From Terrisporobacter petrolearius (GTDB lineage: Bacteria > Bacillota > Clostridia > Peptostreptococcales > Peptostreptococcaceae): DNA of 64,000 nt. The stretch covers positions 1-64,000 of the forward strand of contig NZ_JAHZMO010000006.1 of assembly GCF_020748185.1 (NCBI RefSeq), read 5' to 3'. Positions 1 to 7,410 of the stretch are shown here, in pieces. Position 1 is the stretch's first letter, and every line of letters starts with the position of its first letter. The notes below the pieces were generated by a model, which ran no database searches, was not told the DNA's origin, and saw only the letters and a program-made list of their open reading frames with translations. The position numbers were made by a program, and so were the translations under genes.

Positions 1-31
1 TTTCTTTATTAGAAAATATTTTTTTGCTCAT
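1..31 (-). CDS. N-terminus of IS transposase helper ORF (orfA-like), partial
   Basis: An ATG at 29-31 on the minus strand is preceded by AGGAG at 42-46 and reads MSKKIFSNKE before the window ends. This start resembles the helix-turn-helix orfA protein of clostridial IS3-type elements, which partners with an orfB integrase to cut and rejoin the IS ends. Only ten residues are visible, so the family call rests on that similarity and on the IS-like end next to it. Confidence 0.4.
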   Translation of the reverse strand, partial: MSKKIFSNKE

Positions 32-122
32 AATTATTCAACTCCTCTATACCTATTTTTACATAAAAATAAACCCTATACAAGTAAACACTCTTTTTCT
101 AGCGTCTACTGTATAGGGTCCA
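1..122 (-). mobile_element. End of an IS3-family-like insertion sequence (partial)
   Basis: Read on the minus strand, the element would begin at about 122 with TGGACCCTATACAG and run off the left edge of the window. The start of an ORF (ATG at 31) lies about 90 bases inside this end. An inverted repeat (ACCCTATACA near 72-81, TGTATAGGGT near 110-119) lies between the terminus and the ORF. The TGGACC-type end and the ORF start resemble clostridial IS3/IS150-group elements from memory. The other end is outside the window, so the identification is tentative. Confidence 0.45.
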
Positions 123-289
123 CTTTAAAGTCTGCTCTATTTTTTTATTATGATAATTAAGGCTTAAATATAAAGATTAATAATTTCCCGCTAGAAAATT
201 TGACGGAGCTAGGTACTTAAGTTATTAACTTATTGACGAAAAAGTAGATCTCAATTTAACAGGAAGATTCTTGTCTAGATGTTGGGAAC

Positions 290-500
290 ATACCCTTCCA
301 CCAAGGGGGTACTAGATACTTACGACATCATTATTATCCTCTCAAGGCACGTTGAGACGGTAGTATTGATGTCAAGGGTTAAGGTAAATACGATGTTTTA
401 GGGATAAAAAACTTTATAAATAAAGGGTTTCCGTGATTTGAGATCTGGCTCCAAGCCGGAAGGATAATCACGGGATTTTTCTTTGTGGGAACTTGTCCAA
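290..500. repeat. Left copy of a ~200-bp repeat related to 11930-12190
   Basis: This stretch has no credible gene. It shares an ordered series of blocks with 11930-12190: GAGACGGTAGTATTGATG followed by YCAAGG (352-377 here, 12053-12077 there); then about 50 bases; then AAATAAGGG or AAATAAAGGG leading into an imperfect hairpin around 420-478; then a T-run and TGTGGGAAC or TGTGGAAAC. The two copies flank the replication/recombinase/resistance module, so they may mark its ends or be remains of a repeated element. The function is unknown. Confidence 0.5.
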
Positions 501-667
501 GATAGGCGGGTTAGATGATCAAGAAGATGATGTGGATATTGATGTGGTGAGTTGACACGATTGCTGGCAAAGACGTGGTGAGTTGATAAGATGACTAACG
601 AAATCAGCATAGGTGTCGTTGGTGAAAAGAATTCGAAGTAACTCTCCTAAGAATGATAATAATAAAA

Positions 668-756
668 TAAAGGGTTCCTGACATCGCATCTTTAGTGCCA
701 TTGTTTTTACCATGATGCTAATACCAGGAAACCCTTATTTTTTTTCGTGGGGACTT
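668..756. terminator. Long stem-loop with AAAGGGTTCCTG/CAGGAAACCCTT arms
   Basis: AAATAAAGGGTTCCTG near 670 pairs with CAGGAAACCCTTATTT near 725-742, followed by an eight-T run and CGTGGGGAC. The arms and trailing GTGGGGAC resemble the hairpin tails at 420-490 and 12105-12180, so it belongs to the same repeat family. It could terminate transcription in either direction upstream of the replication cassette. Confidence 0.5.
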
Positions 757-807
757 ATCAACTACTATGAAATCAATGATGTGAAGCTGACATGATATAT
801 GAAGAGA

Positions 808-883
808 TTCAGATTCTATCACCTCCCGAGGCTACTAGGTAGAGGGCAATAAATAAATCGCCCTTTGGAAAGAGGTGATGGAT
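808..883 (+). promoter_or_regulatory. RNA-like leader hairpin enclosing the RBS of the replication operon
   Basis: CACCTCC near 821-827 can pair with GAGGTG at 872-877, which is the ribosome-binding site of the next gene. An inner hairpin (AGAGGGC/GCCCTTT) sits between. The core GGCTACTAGGTAG recurs at 5122-5136, in a second hairpin that again encloses an RBS. A conserved RNA called the DUF2800 motif has been described near genes of the DUF2800 family, and the second downstream gene here is DUF2800. Whether this is that motif could not be tested. Confidence 0.5.
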
Positions 884-1102
884 ATGAAACACAATCTCAA
901 AATTAGTGTTTCTAAGAAACCACAGACAGGCGGACTTGTTGCCTACCGTAATGTGTCCGTAAGGGAACGAATTCTTCGCTTTCTTTTAGGGAGTAAACAG
1001 CGTGTAACGATTGTGATCCCTGGAGATAGCATCGAGGAACTATCTATCTGTGAAATTACGAAAGGAGGAACTAACCTTGAGCAAAATAAAATTACTGCTT
1101 GA
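884..1102 (+). CDS. Small conserved phage/ICE replication-cassette protein
   Basis: This encodes a 72-residue basic protein. The ATG at 884 fits the AAAGAGGTG Shine-Dalgarno best; GTG at 875 and ATG at 878 are also in frame but lie on or too close to it. The body (KISVSKKPQTGGLVAYRNV, then a strand-rich VTIVIPG segment) is of the kind found at the head of DUF2800/DUF2815/polA cassettes in Firmicute prophages and integrative elements. I know no defined activity. It overlaps the next gene by 26 bases, implying translational coupling. Confidence 0.65.
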   Translation: MKHNLKISVSKKPQTGGLVAYRNVSVRERILRFLLGSKQRVTIVIPGDSIEELSICEITKGGTNLEQNKITA

Positions 1103-1394
1103 AGTGGTCAATGATATGCGAAGTCTTGCTGACAGCATACAGGCAGTTTGCGATGCGATGACAGAAGGAGATCCTGCTCCAGGTGCAAAAGCTACAACTG
1201 AACAAGAACCAGTAAAAGAGCCGGATATCCCACTTGAAAAAGTGCGTATGGTACTTGCTGAAAAGAGCCAGATTGGGTTTACTGCCGAAGTGCGAGGACT
1301 CATTCAGAAGTATGGTGCAGACAAGTTAAGTGCTGTTGATAAGGCTTATTATTCTGACATCTTGAAAGATGCGGAGGAGCTTGGAAATGGGTAA
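1077..1394 (+). CDS. Conserved cassette protein, often labelled rrp5-like
   Basis: The protein has 105 residues. TTG at 1077 was chosen as start because AAAGGAGG at 1061-1068 lies nine bases upstream; an upstream ATG at 1050 has no such site. The N-terminal half is helical (LLLEVVNDMRSLADSIQAV), followed by a Pro/Glu linker and a conserved C-terminal half with LEKVRMVLAEKS and a GLIQKYGADKLSAV helix pair. Databases tend to name such proteins 'rRNA biogenesis protein rrp5' without evidence. In this cassette a role in element replication or recombination is inferred from position only. Its stop overlaps the next gene. Confidence 0.6.
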   Translation: MSKIKLLLEVVNDMRSLADSIQAVCDAMTEGDPAPGAKATTEQEPVKEPDIPLEKVRMVLAEKSQIGFTAEVRGLIQKYGADKLSAVDKAYYSDILKDAEELGNG

Positions 1395-2523
1395 TCATGC
1401 AATATTATCTGCATCCTCATCCCAAAGGTGGCTTAACTGCCTACCCTCTGCAAGACTTGAACTGGAGTTTGAAGACCAAAGTGGTGAGGCAGCAAAAGAA
1501 GGCACAGCGGCTCATGACCTGTGTGAACACAAACTAAAAAAGGCACTTCATATGAGAAGTCAGCGACCTATCTCTGAGTATAACTCTGATGAGATGGAGG
1601 AATGTACAGATGCTTACGTGGACTTTGTTATGGAGCAGGTGGAACTTGCAAGAAAGTCTTGCACAGATCCTATCGTTCTTATTGAACAACGTCTTGACTT
1701 CTCTTGTTATGTTCCAGATGGTTTTGGGACAGGAGACTGTGTAATCATTTCAGATGACAGACTTCACATCGTAGACTTTAAATATGGACTGGGTGTGCTA
1801 GTTGATGCAGTGGACAATCCACAGATGAAGCTCTATGCCCTAGGAGCACTTGGAATCTATGATCACCTGTACGACATTAAAGAAGTGTCCATGACGATCT
1901 TTCAGCCTAGAAGAGAAAATGTCAGCACCTGGACAATACCGGTGGAAGAACTAAAAGGCTGGGCGGAAGAGGAACTAAAGCCCAGAGCTGACAAAGCCTT
2001 CAACGGTGAGGGTGAATACATCCCCGGTCCATGGTGTACCTTCTGTAAAGCGGCAAACAGATGTCGGGCCAGAGCCGAAGAAAAGCTAAAACTTGCAGAG
2101 AAAGAATTCAAGATGCCACCTCTGCTGACGGATGCTGAGATAGAAGAAATCTTACTTATTCTTCCCGACCTTACCAAGTGGGCGAATGAAATAACAGCCT
2201 ATGCCACTGATGCAGCAGTCAATCACGGTAAAGAGTGGAACGGTTTTAAAGTTGTGGAAGGTCGCTCGGTTCGCAAGTACAAAGATGAAGGAGCCATTGC
2301 AGAAAAAGCCGTGGCAGGTGGATATAAGGACATTTACAGAAAGAGCCTTATTCCGCTGACAGAGATGCAAAAACTGATGGGTAAATCCAAATTTGAGGAA
2401 CTCCTCGGTGACCTCATTTACAAACCACCGGGTAAGCCGACTCTTGTTCCAAACTCAGATAAAAGACCGGCAATGAACGTAGCAGATGCTAAAAACGAAT
2501 TTAACGAAATTATGGAGGATTAA
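1387..2523 (+). CDS. DUF2800 protein, PD-(D/E)XK nuclease-like with Cys cluster
   Basis: The protein has 378 residues. ATG at 1387 follows GGAGGAG at 1373-1379; an in-frame upstream start at 1369 lacks an RBS. Asp117 (GTGDCV) and Asp130-x-Lys132 (VDFKYG) match the D...DxK pattern of the RecB/Cas4-type nuclease fold. Cys18 together with Cys217, Cys220 and Cys226 (WCTFCK...RC) could bind an iron-sulfur cluster as in Cas4/AddB-like enzymes. Family knowledge: DUF2800 proteins sit in phage replication/recombination cassettes next to the ssDNA-binding protein. The likely role is an exonuclease for strand recombination of the element. Nuclease activity is inferred from motifs. Confidence 0.8.
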   Translation: MGNHAILSASSSQRWLNCLPSARLELEFEDQSGEAAKEGTAAHDLCEHKLKKALHMRSQRPISEYNSDEMEECTDAYVDFVMEQVELARKSCTDPIVLIEQRLDFSCYVPDGFGTGDCVIISDDRLHIVDFKYGLGVLVDAVDNPQMKLYALGALGIYDHLYDIKEVSMTIFQPRRENVSTWTIPVEELKGWAEEELKPRADKAFNGEGEYIPGPWCTFCKAANRCRARAEEKLKLAEKEFKMPPLLTDAEIEEILLILPDLTKWANEITAYATDAAVNHGKEWNGFKVVEGRSVRKYKDEGAIAEKAVAGGYKDIYRKSLIPLTEMQKLMGKSKFEELLGDLIYKPPGKPTLVPNSDKRPAMNVADAKNEFNEIMED

Positions 2524-2528
2524 ATATT

Positions 2529-3080
2529 ATGGCAAATATGCAAAACAAGACAAAAGTTATCACAGGTGTAAACTCAAGATTCTCTTACTTCCACGGTTGG
2601 GAGCCTATATCCATTAATGGTGGTGCGGAAAAGTACAGCGTATCCGTCCTTATTCCAAAGGATGACAAGGAAACCATTAATGCCATCCATGCAGCAGTTG
2701 ATGCTGCCATTGAGGAAGGTATCGCAAAGTTTGGTGGTAAGAAACCAAATAAGGCAGCCATTAAACTACCGCTGCGTGATGGTGATGTAGAGCGTGATGA
2801 TGAGGCTTATAAAGGCCATTACTTCATCAATGCAAATAGCAAGACAGCGCCACAGATTGTAGATAAAAGTGTTAAGCCGATACTGGATCGTAGCGAGGTA
2901 TACAGCGGTTGTTACGGTAGAGTTTCTCTTAACTTCTATGCTTTCAACTCCAACGGCAATAAGGGTGTAGCTTGTGGTCTTGGTAACATTCAAAAAATTA
3001 GAGACGGAGAACCTCTAGGCGGTAAGACTTCTGCAGTAGATGATTTTACGACTCTTGTCGATGATGACTTCCTTGCCTAA
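2529..3080 (+). CDS. DUF2815 single-stranded DNA-binding protein
   Basis: The 183-residue protein starts five bases after the DUF2800 stop, with GGAGG inside the preceding gene's end. DUF2815 proteins are related to T7 gp2.5-like ssDNA-binding proteins. The pattern seen here fits that family: VITGVNSRFSYFHGWEP at the N-terminus, KYSVSVLIPK strand, a central VYSGCYGRVSLNFYAF strand pair, and an acidic C-terminal tail ending DDFTTLVDDDFLA. Acidic tails of this kind contact partner polymerases in ssDNA-binding proteins. Its neighbours (nuclease-like DUF2800, family A polymerase) indicate a replication/recombination unit. Confidence 0.85.
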   Translation: MANMQNKTKVITGVNSRFSYFHGWEPISINGGAEKYSVSVLIPKDDKETINAIHAAVDAAIEEGIAKFGGKKPNKAAIKLPLRDGDVERDDEAYKGHYFINANSKTAPQIVDKSVKPILDRSEVYSGCYGRVSLNFYAFNSNGNKGVACGLGNIQKIRDGEPLGGKTSAVDDFTTLVDDDFLA

Positions 3081-3095
3081 AAGGAATAGAAAACT

Positions 3096-3132
3096 TGATG
3101 GTGGTGGAGGTCTTACCTCTGCCACCTTTTTT
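3096..3132 (+). terminator. GC-rich hairpin with T-run between DUF2815 gene and polA
   Basis: GGTGGTGGAGGT near 3099-3110 pairs with ACCTCTGCCACC near 3114-3125, followed by six Ts. This is a good intrinsic terminator shape just before the polymerase gene's own RBS (AAAGGTGG), so it may reduce read-through into polA or act as an attenuator. Confidence 0.6.
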
Positions 3133-3153
3133 CATTTAGGAAAGGTGGTAGCT

Positions 3154-5094
3154 ATGAAGAACTTAGAAATTGATATAGAAACCTATTCATCTACCAATCT
3201 ACAAAAGAGTGGTGTTTATCGTTACGTAGAAGCAGATGATTTTGAGGTGATGCTGTTTGGTTATGCGGTTGACGGTGGTGAAGTTAAGGTCATCGATTTG
3301 AAGAATGGAGAAAAGATTCCAAAAGAAATCCTAGATGCCTTAACCGATGAAACCATTACGAAGTGGGCATTTAATGCTCAGTTTGAGCGAGTATGCCTTT
3401 CACGTTATTTGGGCTATCCCACTGGGACTTATCTAAATCCTTCCTCATGGAAATGTTCCATGGTTTGGTCTGCCTATATGGGGTTACCTCTTTCTTTAGA
3501 AGGTGTAGGTGCAGTGCTAGGACTTGAAAAGCAAAAGCTGACGGAGGGTAAAGACCTGATACGATATTTTTGTCTTCCATGTACTCCAACAAAAATAAAT
3601 GGTGGTAGAACCCGTAACCTACCCACTGATGAAATCGATAAATGGCAGCAGTTTAAAGTATATAACAAACGTGATGTGGAGGCAGAAATACAGATACAAC
3701 AAAGATTGATTAAGTTTCCAGTGCCAGAAGACATCTGGGTTGAGTATCATCTCGACCAAGAAATCAACGATCGAGGCATAAAGGTGGATATGGATTTTGT
3801 TAAGCAGGCCATCGCCATGGATGACATATCTCATGAAAAACTACTAACCGTCATGCAGCAGATAACAAATCTCGATAACCCTAACTCCGTGCAACAGATG
3901 AAAGGCTGGCTTTGTGAAAATGGTCTAGAGATGGAGACTCTCGGTAAAAAAGCTGTCGCTGAGAAACTTAAGGAAACCGATGGTGAACTAAATGAAGTTC
4001 TTTCACTTCGTCAGCAACTGGCAAAATCCTCAGTAAAGAAATATACAGCAATGGAAAATGCGGTCTGTAGTGATTCAAGAGCTAGAGGTATGTTTCAGTT
4101 TTATGGAGCTAACAGAACAGGACGCTTTGCCGGAAGGCTTGTGCAATTGCAAAACCTCCCTCAAAACCATATGCCAGACTTAAAAGAGGCACGAAATATT
4201 GTCAGAAATGGTGATGTTGAAACACTGGAAATGCTCTATGAAGATATACCTGATACCCTCTCACAACTGATTCGTACAGCCTTTGTACCAAGAGTTGGTC
4301 ATAAGTTTATTGTGGCTGACTTCTCAGCCATTGAGGCTCGTGTGCTTTCATGGCTCGCAGGCGAAACATGGCGAACAAAGGTATTTGCTAGTGGTGGCGA
4401 TATCTACTGTGCATCTGCCTCCCAGATGTTTAAAGTCCCCGTTGAAAAGCATGGTGTGAACGGTCACTTGAGACAGAAGGGTAAAATCGCTGAATTGGCA
4501 CTTGGATATGGTGGTTCTGTTGGTGCGCTAAAAGCCATGGGTGCATTAGAGATGGGGCTTGAAGAGGAAGAATTAAAACCGCTTGTGAATGCCTGGAGAA
4601 TGTCTAATCCAAACATCACACAGTTCTGGTGGGATGTGGATCGGGCGGCTAAACAATGCGTAAAGGAAAATAAATCACAAGAAACCCATAGCATCGAGTT
4701 TCATTGTTTTAGTGGCATGCTTTTTATCGTTCTTCCTTCCGGCAGAAGGCTTGCCTATGTAAAGCCTCGAATTGGTGAGAATCAGTTTGGTGGTGAGTCT
4801 GTGACCTATGAAGGAGTAGGTGGAACAAAGAAATGGGAGCGTCTTGAAAGTTACGGTCCTAAGTTTGTAGAGAATATTGTTCAAGCCATATCCCGTGATA
4901 TTTTGATGCACGCAATGAAGTCTCTCCGTCATTACAGAATTGTGGCTCATGTCCATGATGAAGTAATTATTGAAACTAATCCTCAAATATCGGTTACTGA
5001 AGTATGTAAACAGATGAGTCAAGTGCCACCTTGGGCGAAAGGGCTGCTCCTTGATGCCGATGGCTATGAATGTGACTTTTATCAAAAAGATTAA
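3154..5094 (+). CDS. Phage/ICE-type family A DNA polymerase with 3'-5' exonuclease
   Basis: The protein has 646 residues. ATG at 3154 was chosen because AAAGGTGG lies just upstream and because the product then starts directly with the exonuclease motif (Asp7-Ile-Glu9). The C-terminal half has polymerase motif A (VADFSAIEARVLSW, Asp389), the O-helix region with a conserved Lys and Tyr (KIAELALGYGG) and motif C (His601-Asp602-Glu603, HDEVIIE). There is no 5'-3' exonuclease domain, so it is the shortened mobile-element type and not the housekeeping PolA. It would replicate or repair the element's DNA with the adjacent DUF2815 protein. The helicase/primase genes that often follow in intact cassettes are absent. 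Confidence 0.9.
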   Translation: MKNLEIDIETYSSTNLQKSGVYRYVEADDFEVMLFGYAVDGGEVKVIDLKNGEKIPKEILDALTDETITKWAFNAQFERVCLSRYLGYPTGTYLNPSSWKCSMVWSAYMGLPLSLEGVGAVLGLEKQKLTEGKDLIRYFCLPCTPTKINGGRTRNLPTDEIDKWQQFKVYNKRDVEAEIQIQQRLIKFPVPEDIWVEYHLDQEINDRGIKVDMDFVKQAIAMDDISHEKLLTVMQQITNLDNPNSVQQMKGWLCENGLEMETLGKKAVAEKLKETDGELNEVLSLRQQLAKSSVKKYTAMENAVCSDSRARGMFQFYGANRTGRFAGRLVQLQNLPQNHMPDLKEARNIVRNGDVETLEMLYEDIPDTLSQLIRTAFVPRVGHKFIVADFSAIEARVLSWLAGETWRTKVFASGGDIYCASASQMFKVPVEKHGVNGHLRQKGKIAELALGYGGSVGALKAMGALEMGLEEEELKPLVNAWRMSNPNITQFWWDVDRAAKQCVKENKSQETHSIEFHCFSGMLFIVLPSGRRLAYVKPRIGENQFGGESVTYEGVGGTKKWERLESYGPKFVENIVQAISRDILMHAMKSLRHYRIVAHVHDEVIIETNPQISVTEVCKQMSQVPPWAKGLLLDADGYECDFYQKD

Positions 5095-5107
5095 TAAAAC
5101 CATCAGA

Positions 5108-5149
5108 TTTCACCTCCTGCCGTGGCTACTAGGTAGGAGGTGTTTTTCT
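5108..5149 (+). promoter_or_regulatory. Second GGCTACTAGGTAG hairpin enclosing an RBS
   Basis: CACCTCCT at 5111-5118 and AGGAGGTG at 5135-5142 are perfect 8-base complements, and the latter is the only ribosome-binding site for the small gene starting at 5150. The loop carries GGCTACTAGGTAGG, shared with the leader at 808-883. Folding would hide the RBS. The T-run after the stem could also let it act as a terminator for polA. Confidence 0.55.
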
Positions 5150-5368
5150 ATGAACATTTTTGAAGTAAAAGACGGTTGTCCTACTATCAAGGGCAAAGCA
5201 GAACAGATGACAACAGAAGATTTGCAGAGGGAATATGACTTTCATATGGCGGAGAGCATTATCAAAATGCTTTATAAAGAAGGCAAAATTACAGCGGATG
5301 AATTACACAAAATATCAGCATTAAACCGAGAGAAATTCTCCCCTCGACTAGCCAAGATTATGTCCTAA
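5150..5368 (+). CDS. Small SHOCT-like element protein
   Basis: The 72-residue protein's ATG at 5150 follows AGGAGGTG at a normal spacing. The C-terminal part (IKMLYKEGKITADELHKI) resembles the short SHOCT/oligomerisation helix pair common in small proteins of mobile elements. Proteins like this are frequent neighbours of large serine recombinase genes in Firmicute elements. No enzymatic motif is seen. It may assist excision or regulation, but that is only positional inference. Confidence 0.6.
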   Translation: MNIFEVKDGCPTIKGKAEQMTTEDLQREYDFHMAESIIKMLYKEGKITADELHKISALNREKFSPRLAKIMS

Positions 5369-5429
5369 AAAGCTTGCTATTAGTGGCTTTTAGAGTGATA
5401 TATGTAATGGATGAAAGCGAGGTGTGATG

Positions 5430-6992
5430 ATGAAAAAGATAACAAAAATAGATGAACTGCCCCAAGGACAACTACCTAATACGAAACTTAGGGTTGCCGC
5501 CTATGCCAGGGTCTCAACCGATAGTGATGAACAGCTTGAAAGCCTTAAAGCACAGCGTGAACACTATGAGCGCTATATTAAGTCTAATCCTGAATGGGAG
5601 TTTGCTGGTCTTTATTATGACGAAGGGATCTCCGGCACCAAGATGGAGAAACGGACTGAACTGCTCCGCATGATACGAGATTGTAAGCAAGGTCGGATAG
5701 ATTTTATTATCACCAAATCAATCAGCCGCTTTGCTCGTAATACAGTAGATTGTCTAGAGTTAGTAAGAAAGCTGATTGATATCGATGTTTACATTTATTT
5801 TGAAAAAGAGAATCTAAATACGGGTGATATGGAAAGTGAGCTGATGCTTTCTATCCTTTCAGGATTTGCTGCAGAAGAGTCTGCATCTATTTCACAAAAC
5901 AACAAGTGGTCCATTCAAAAGAGATTTCAAAACGGCAGTTATGTTGGTACTCCACCTTATGGCTATACCAATATAGATGGTGAAATGGTAATTGTCCCAG
6001 AAGAAGCAGAAATCATCAAACGTATTTTTGCTGAGTGCCTTTCAGGGAAAGGTGGAGGTACTATAGCAAGAGGTTTGAACAAAGACAAAATCCCAGCAAG
6101 AAGAGGTAATCACTGGAGTGCAGGCACGGTGATAGACATGCTCCGAAACGAAAAATACATGGGAGATGTTTTGTTACAAAAGACTTACACAGATAGTAAC
6201 TACAACCGCCATTCGAATACAGGTGAAAAAGACCAGTACTATTACAAGGACAATCATGAACCTATTATAAGTAGAGAAGACTTTGCTAAGGCACAAGATC
6301 TCATTGATGAAAGAGCCAAGATGAAGTGTAAGGGCGTGAAAAAGAACGTTTATCTTAATCGATATGCTTTAAGTGGCAAGATTGTCTGTGGAGAGTGTGG
6401 TCGCAATTTTAGGAGAAAGACAAACTACTCAGCTGGTAGGAGTTACATTGCTTGGAGTTGCATCGGTCATATCGAAGACAAAGAGAGTTGCTCCATGTTG
6501 TTTCTACGAGATGGAGAAATAAAAGCCACATTTACCACCATGATGAATAAGCTTGCTTTCAGTCATAAGCTAATCTTAGAACCGCTATTCAAATCAATTA
6601 GCCAAATTGATGAAGAAAGCGACCGTGAAAGAATGGATGCTATTGATAAGCGAATGGAGCAACTCATGGAAGAACGCAATACCCTTATTACATTGATGGC
6701 CAAAGGTTTCCTTGAACCTGCACTTTTTAATCAAGAGCGGAATGTTTTAGATAACGAAATCAGAAATTTTTCAACTGAAAAAACAAACCTGGTAACGAAC
6801 TCTACGAGTGGGGTTTTACGAGCAAACGATATAAAGGACCTCATTGATTACGTGTCAGCAGATAATTTTAATGGTGACTACACAGAAGAATTATTTGAAG
6901 AATTTGTAGAGAACATCATTGTTAATTCCAGGGATGAGCTGACATTCAATTTGAAATGCGGTCTTTCCCTGAAAGAAAAGGTGGTGAGATAA
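5430..6992 (+). CDS. Large serine recombinase (first of three)
   Basis: The protein has 520 residues. ATG at 5430 lies seven bases after GAGG; GTG 5424 and ATG 5427 are in frame but too close. The N-terminal resolvase domain has the nucleophile Ser29 in AYARVSTDSDEQ, plus EGISGT and [10 protein letters not shown] motifs. The central recombinase domain (GTPPYGYT, then the EKYMGD segment) is followed by a zinc ribbon (CGECG...C) and a coiled-coil region. The family cuts and joins attachment sites by a Ser-DNA intermediate to integrate or excise elements. It runs directly into the next gene (TAA then ATG with no gap), so the recombinases form one transcription unit. Confidence 0.93.
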   Translation: MKKITKIDELPQGQLPNTKLRVAAYARVSTDSDEQLESLKAQREHYERYIKSNPEWEFAGLYYDEGISGTKMEKRTELLRMIRDCKQGRIDFIITKSISRFARNTVDCLELVRKLIDIDVYIYFEKENLNTGDMESELMLSILSGFAAEESASISQNNKWSIQKRFQNGSYVGTPPYGYTNIDGEMVIVPEEAEIIKRIFAECLSGKGGGTIARGLNKDKIPARRGNHWSAGTVIDMLRNEKYMGDVLLQKTYTDSNYNRHSNTGEKDQYYYKDNHEPIISREDFAKAQDLIDERAKMKCKGVKKNVYLNRYALSGKIVCGECGRNFRRKTNYSAGRSYIAWSCIGHIEDKESCSMLFLRDGEIKATFTTMMNKLAFSHKLILEPLFKSISQIDEESDRERMDAIDKRMEQLMEERNTLITLMAKGFLEPALFNQERNVLDNEIRNFSTEKTNLVTNSTSGVLRANDIKDLIDYVSADNFNGDYTEELFEEFVENIIVNSRDELTFNLKCGLSLKEKVVR

Positions 6993-7409
6993 ATGGCATA
7001 TATTCCATATGGATACAAAATTCAAGATGGAGAGGTTACTGTCGATGAAAAGGCAGCAGGTCAAGTAAAGGTATTCTTTGAGAAATACATATCAGGACTA
7101 TCCCTTACAGTGGCTGGCGAACAGGCAGGTATTGATAAGACACACTCTGTGATGGGACGCATTTTGAAAAACGTCAACTACCTTGGAAATGATACGTATC
7201 CAGCAATCATTGATAAAGAGATATTTGATAAAGCTGAAGAAGTTAGAGATAAACGTGCAAAGGATTTAGGACGAGTGGTAGAGCTTGCTGCTTTCACCTC
7301 TCCCCCTCCCAAAGAACGATTCAAAATGAGGAAAGCGGATAATAAGATGCCCATGGATCCTTTTGACCGAGCAGAATACTTATACAGTCTGATAGAAAGC
7401 GAGGAATAA
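6993..7409 (+). CDS. Recombinase-domain protein lacking the catalytic domain
   Basis: The 138-residue protein begins immediately after the first recombinase's stop, with GGTGGTGAG as RBS. It matches only the DNA-binding 'recombinase' domain of large serine recombinases (YIPYGYKI...[30 protein letters not shown]). It has no resolvase domain, no nucleophilic serine and no zinc ribbon. The gene is intact and short partners of this type recur between two full recombinases, so it is more likely an accessory or directionality subunit than a pseudogene. That role is inferred. Confidence 0.8.
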   Translation: MAYIPYGYKIQDGEVTVDEKAAGQVKVFFEKYISGLSLTVAGEQAGIDKTHSVMGRILKNVNYLGNDTYPAIIDKEIFDKAEEVRDKRAKDLGRVVELAAFTSPPPKERFKMRKADNKMPMDPFDRAEYLYSLIESEE

Positions 7410-7410
7410 A

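Noticed and set aside
350-480. Possible group I intron or IStron end
   Set aside because: The hairpin and GAGACGGTAGTATTG block looked intron-like, but no P7-type core, intron ORF or transposase was found with it.
541-590. Short direct repeats GATGTGGTGAGTTGA considered as a CRISPR or iteron array
   Set aside because: Only two imperfect copies with unequal spacing; no cas genes or replication initiator nearby.
398-713. Minus-strand open frames of 64-70 codons in the left repeat region
   Set aside because: No RBS, composition like non-coding DNA, and they lie over hairpins shared with the repeat at 11930-12190.
4675-5103. 142-codon minus-strand frame over the polymerase gene
   Set aside because: It lies antisense to conserved polymerase motif C and has no RBS; the plus-strand gene explains the open frame.
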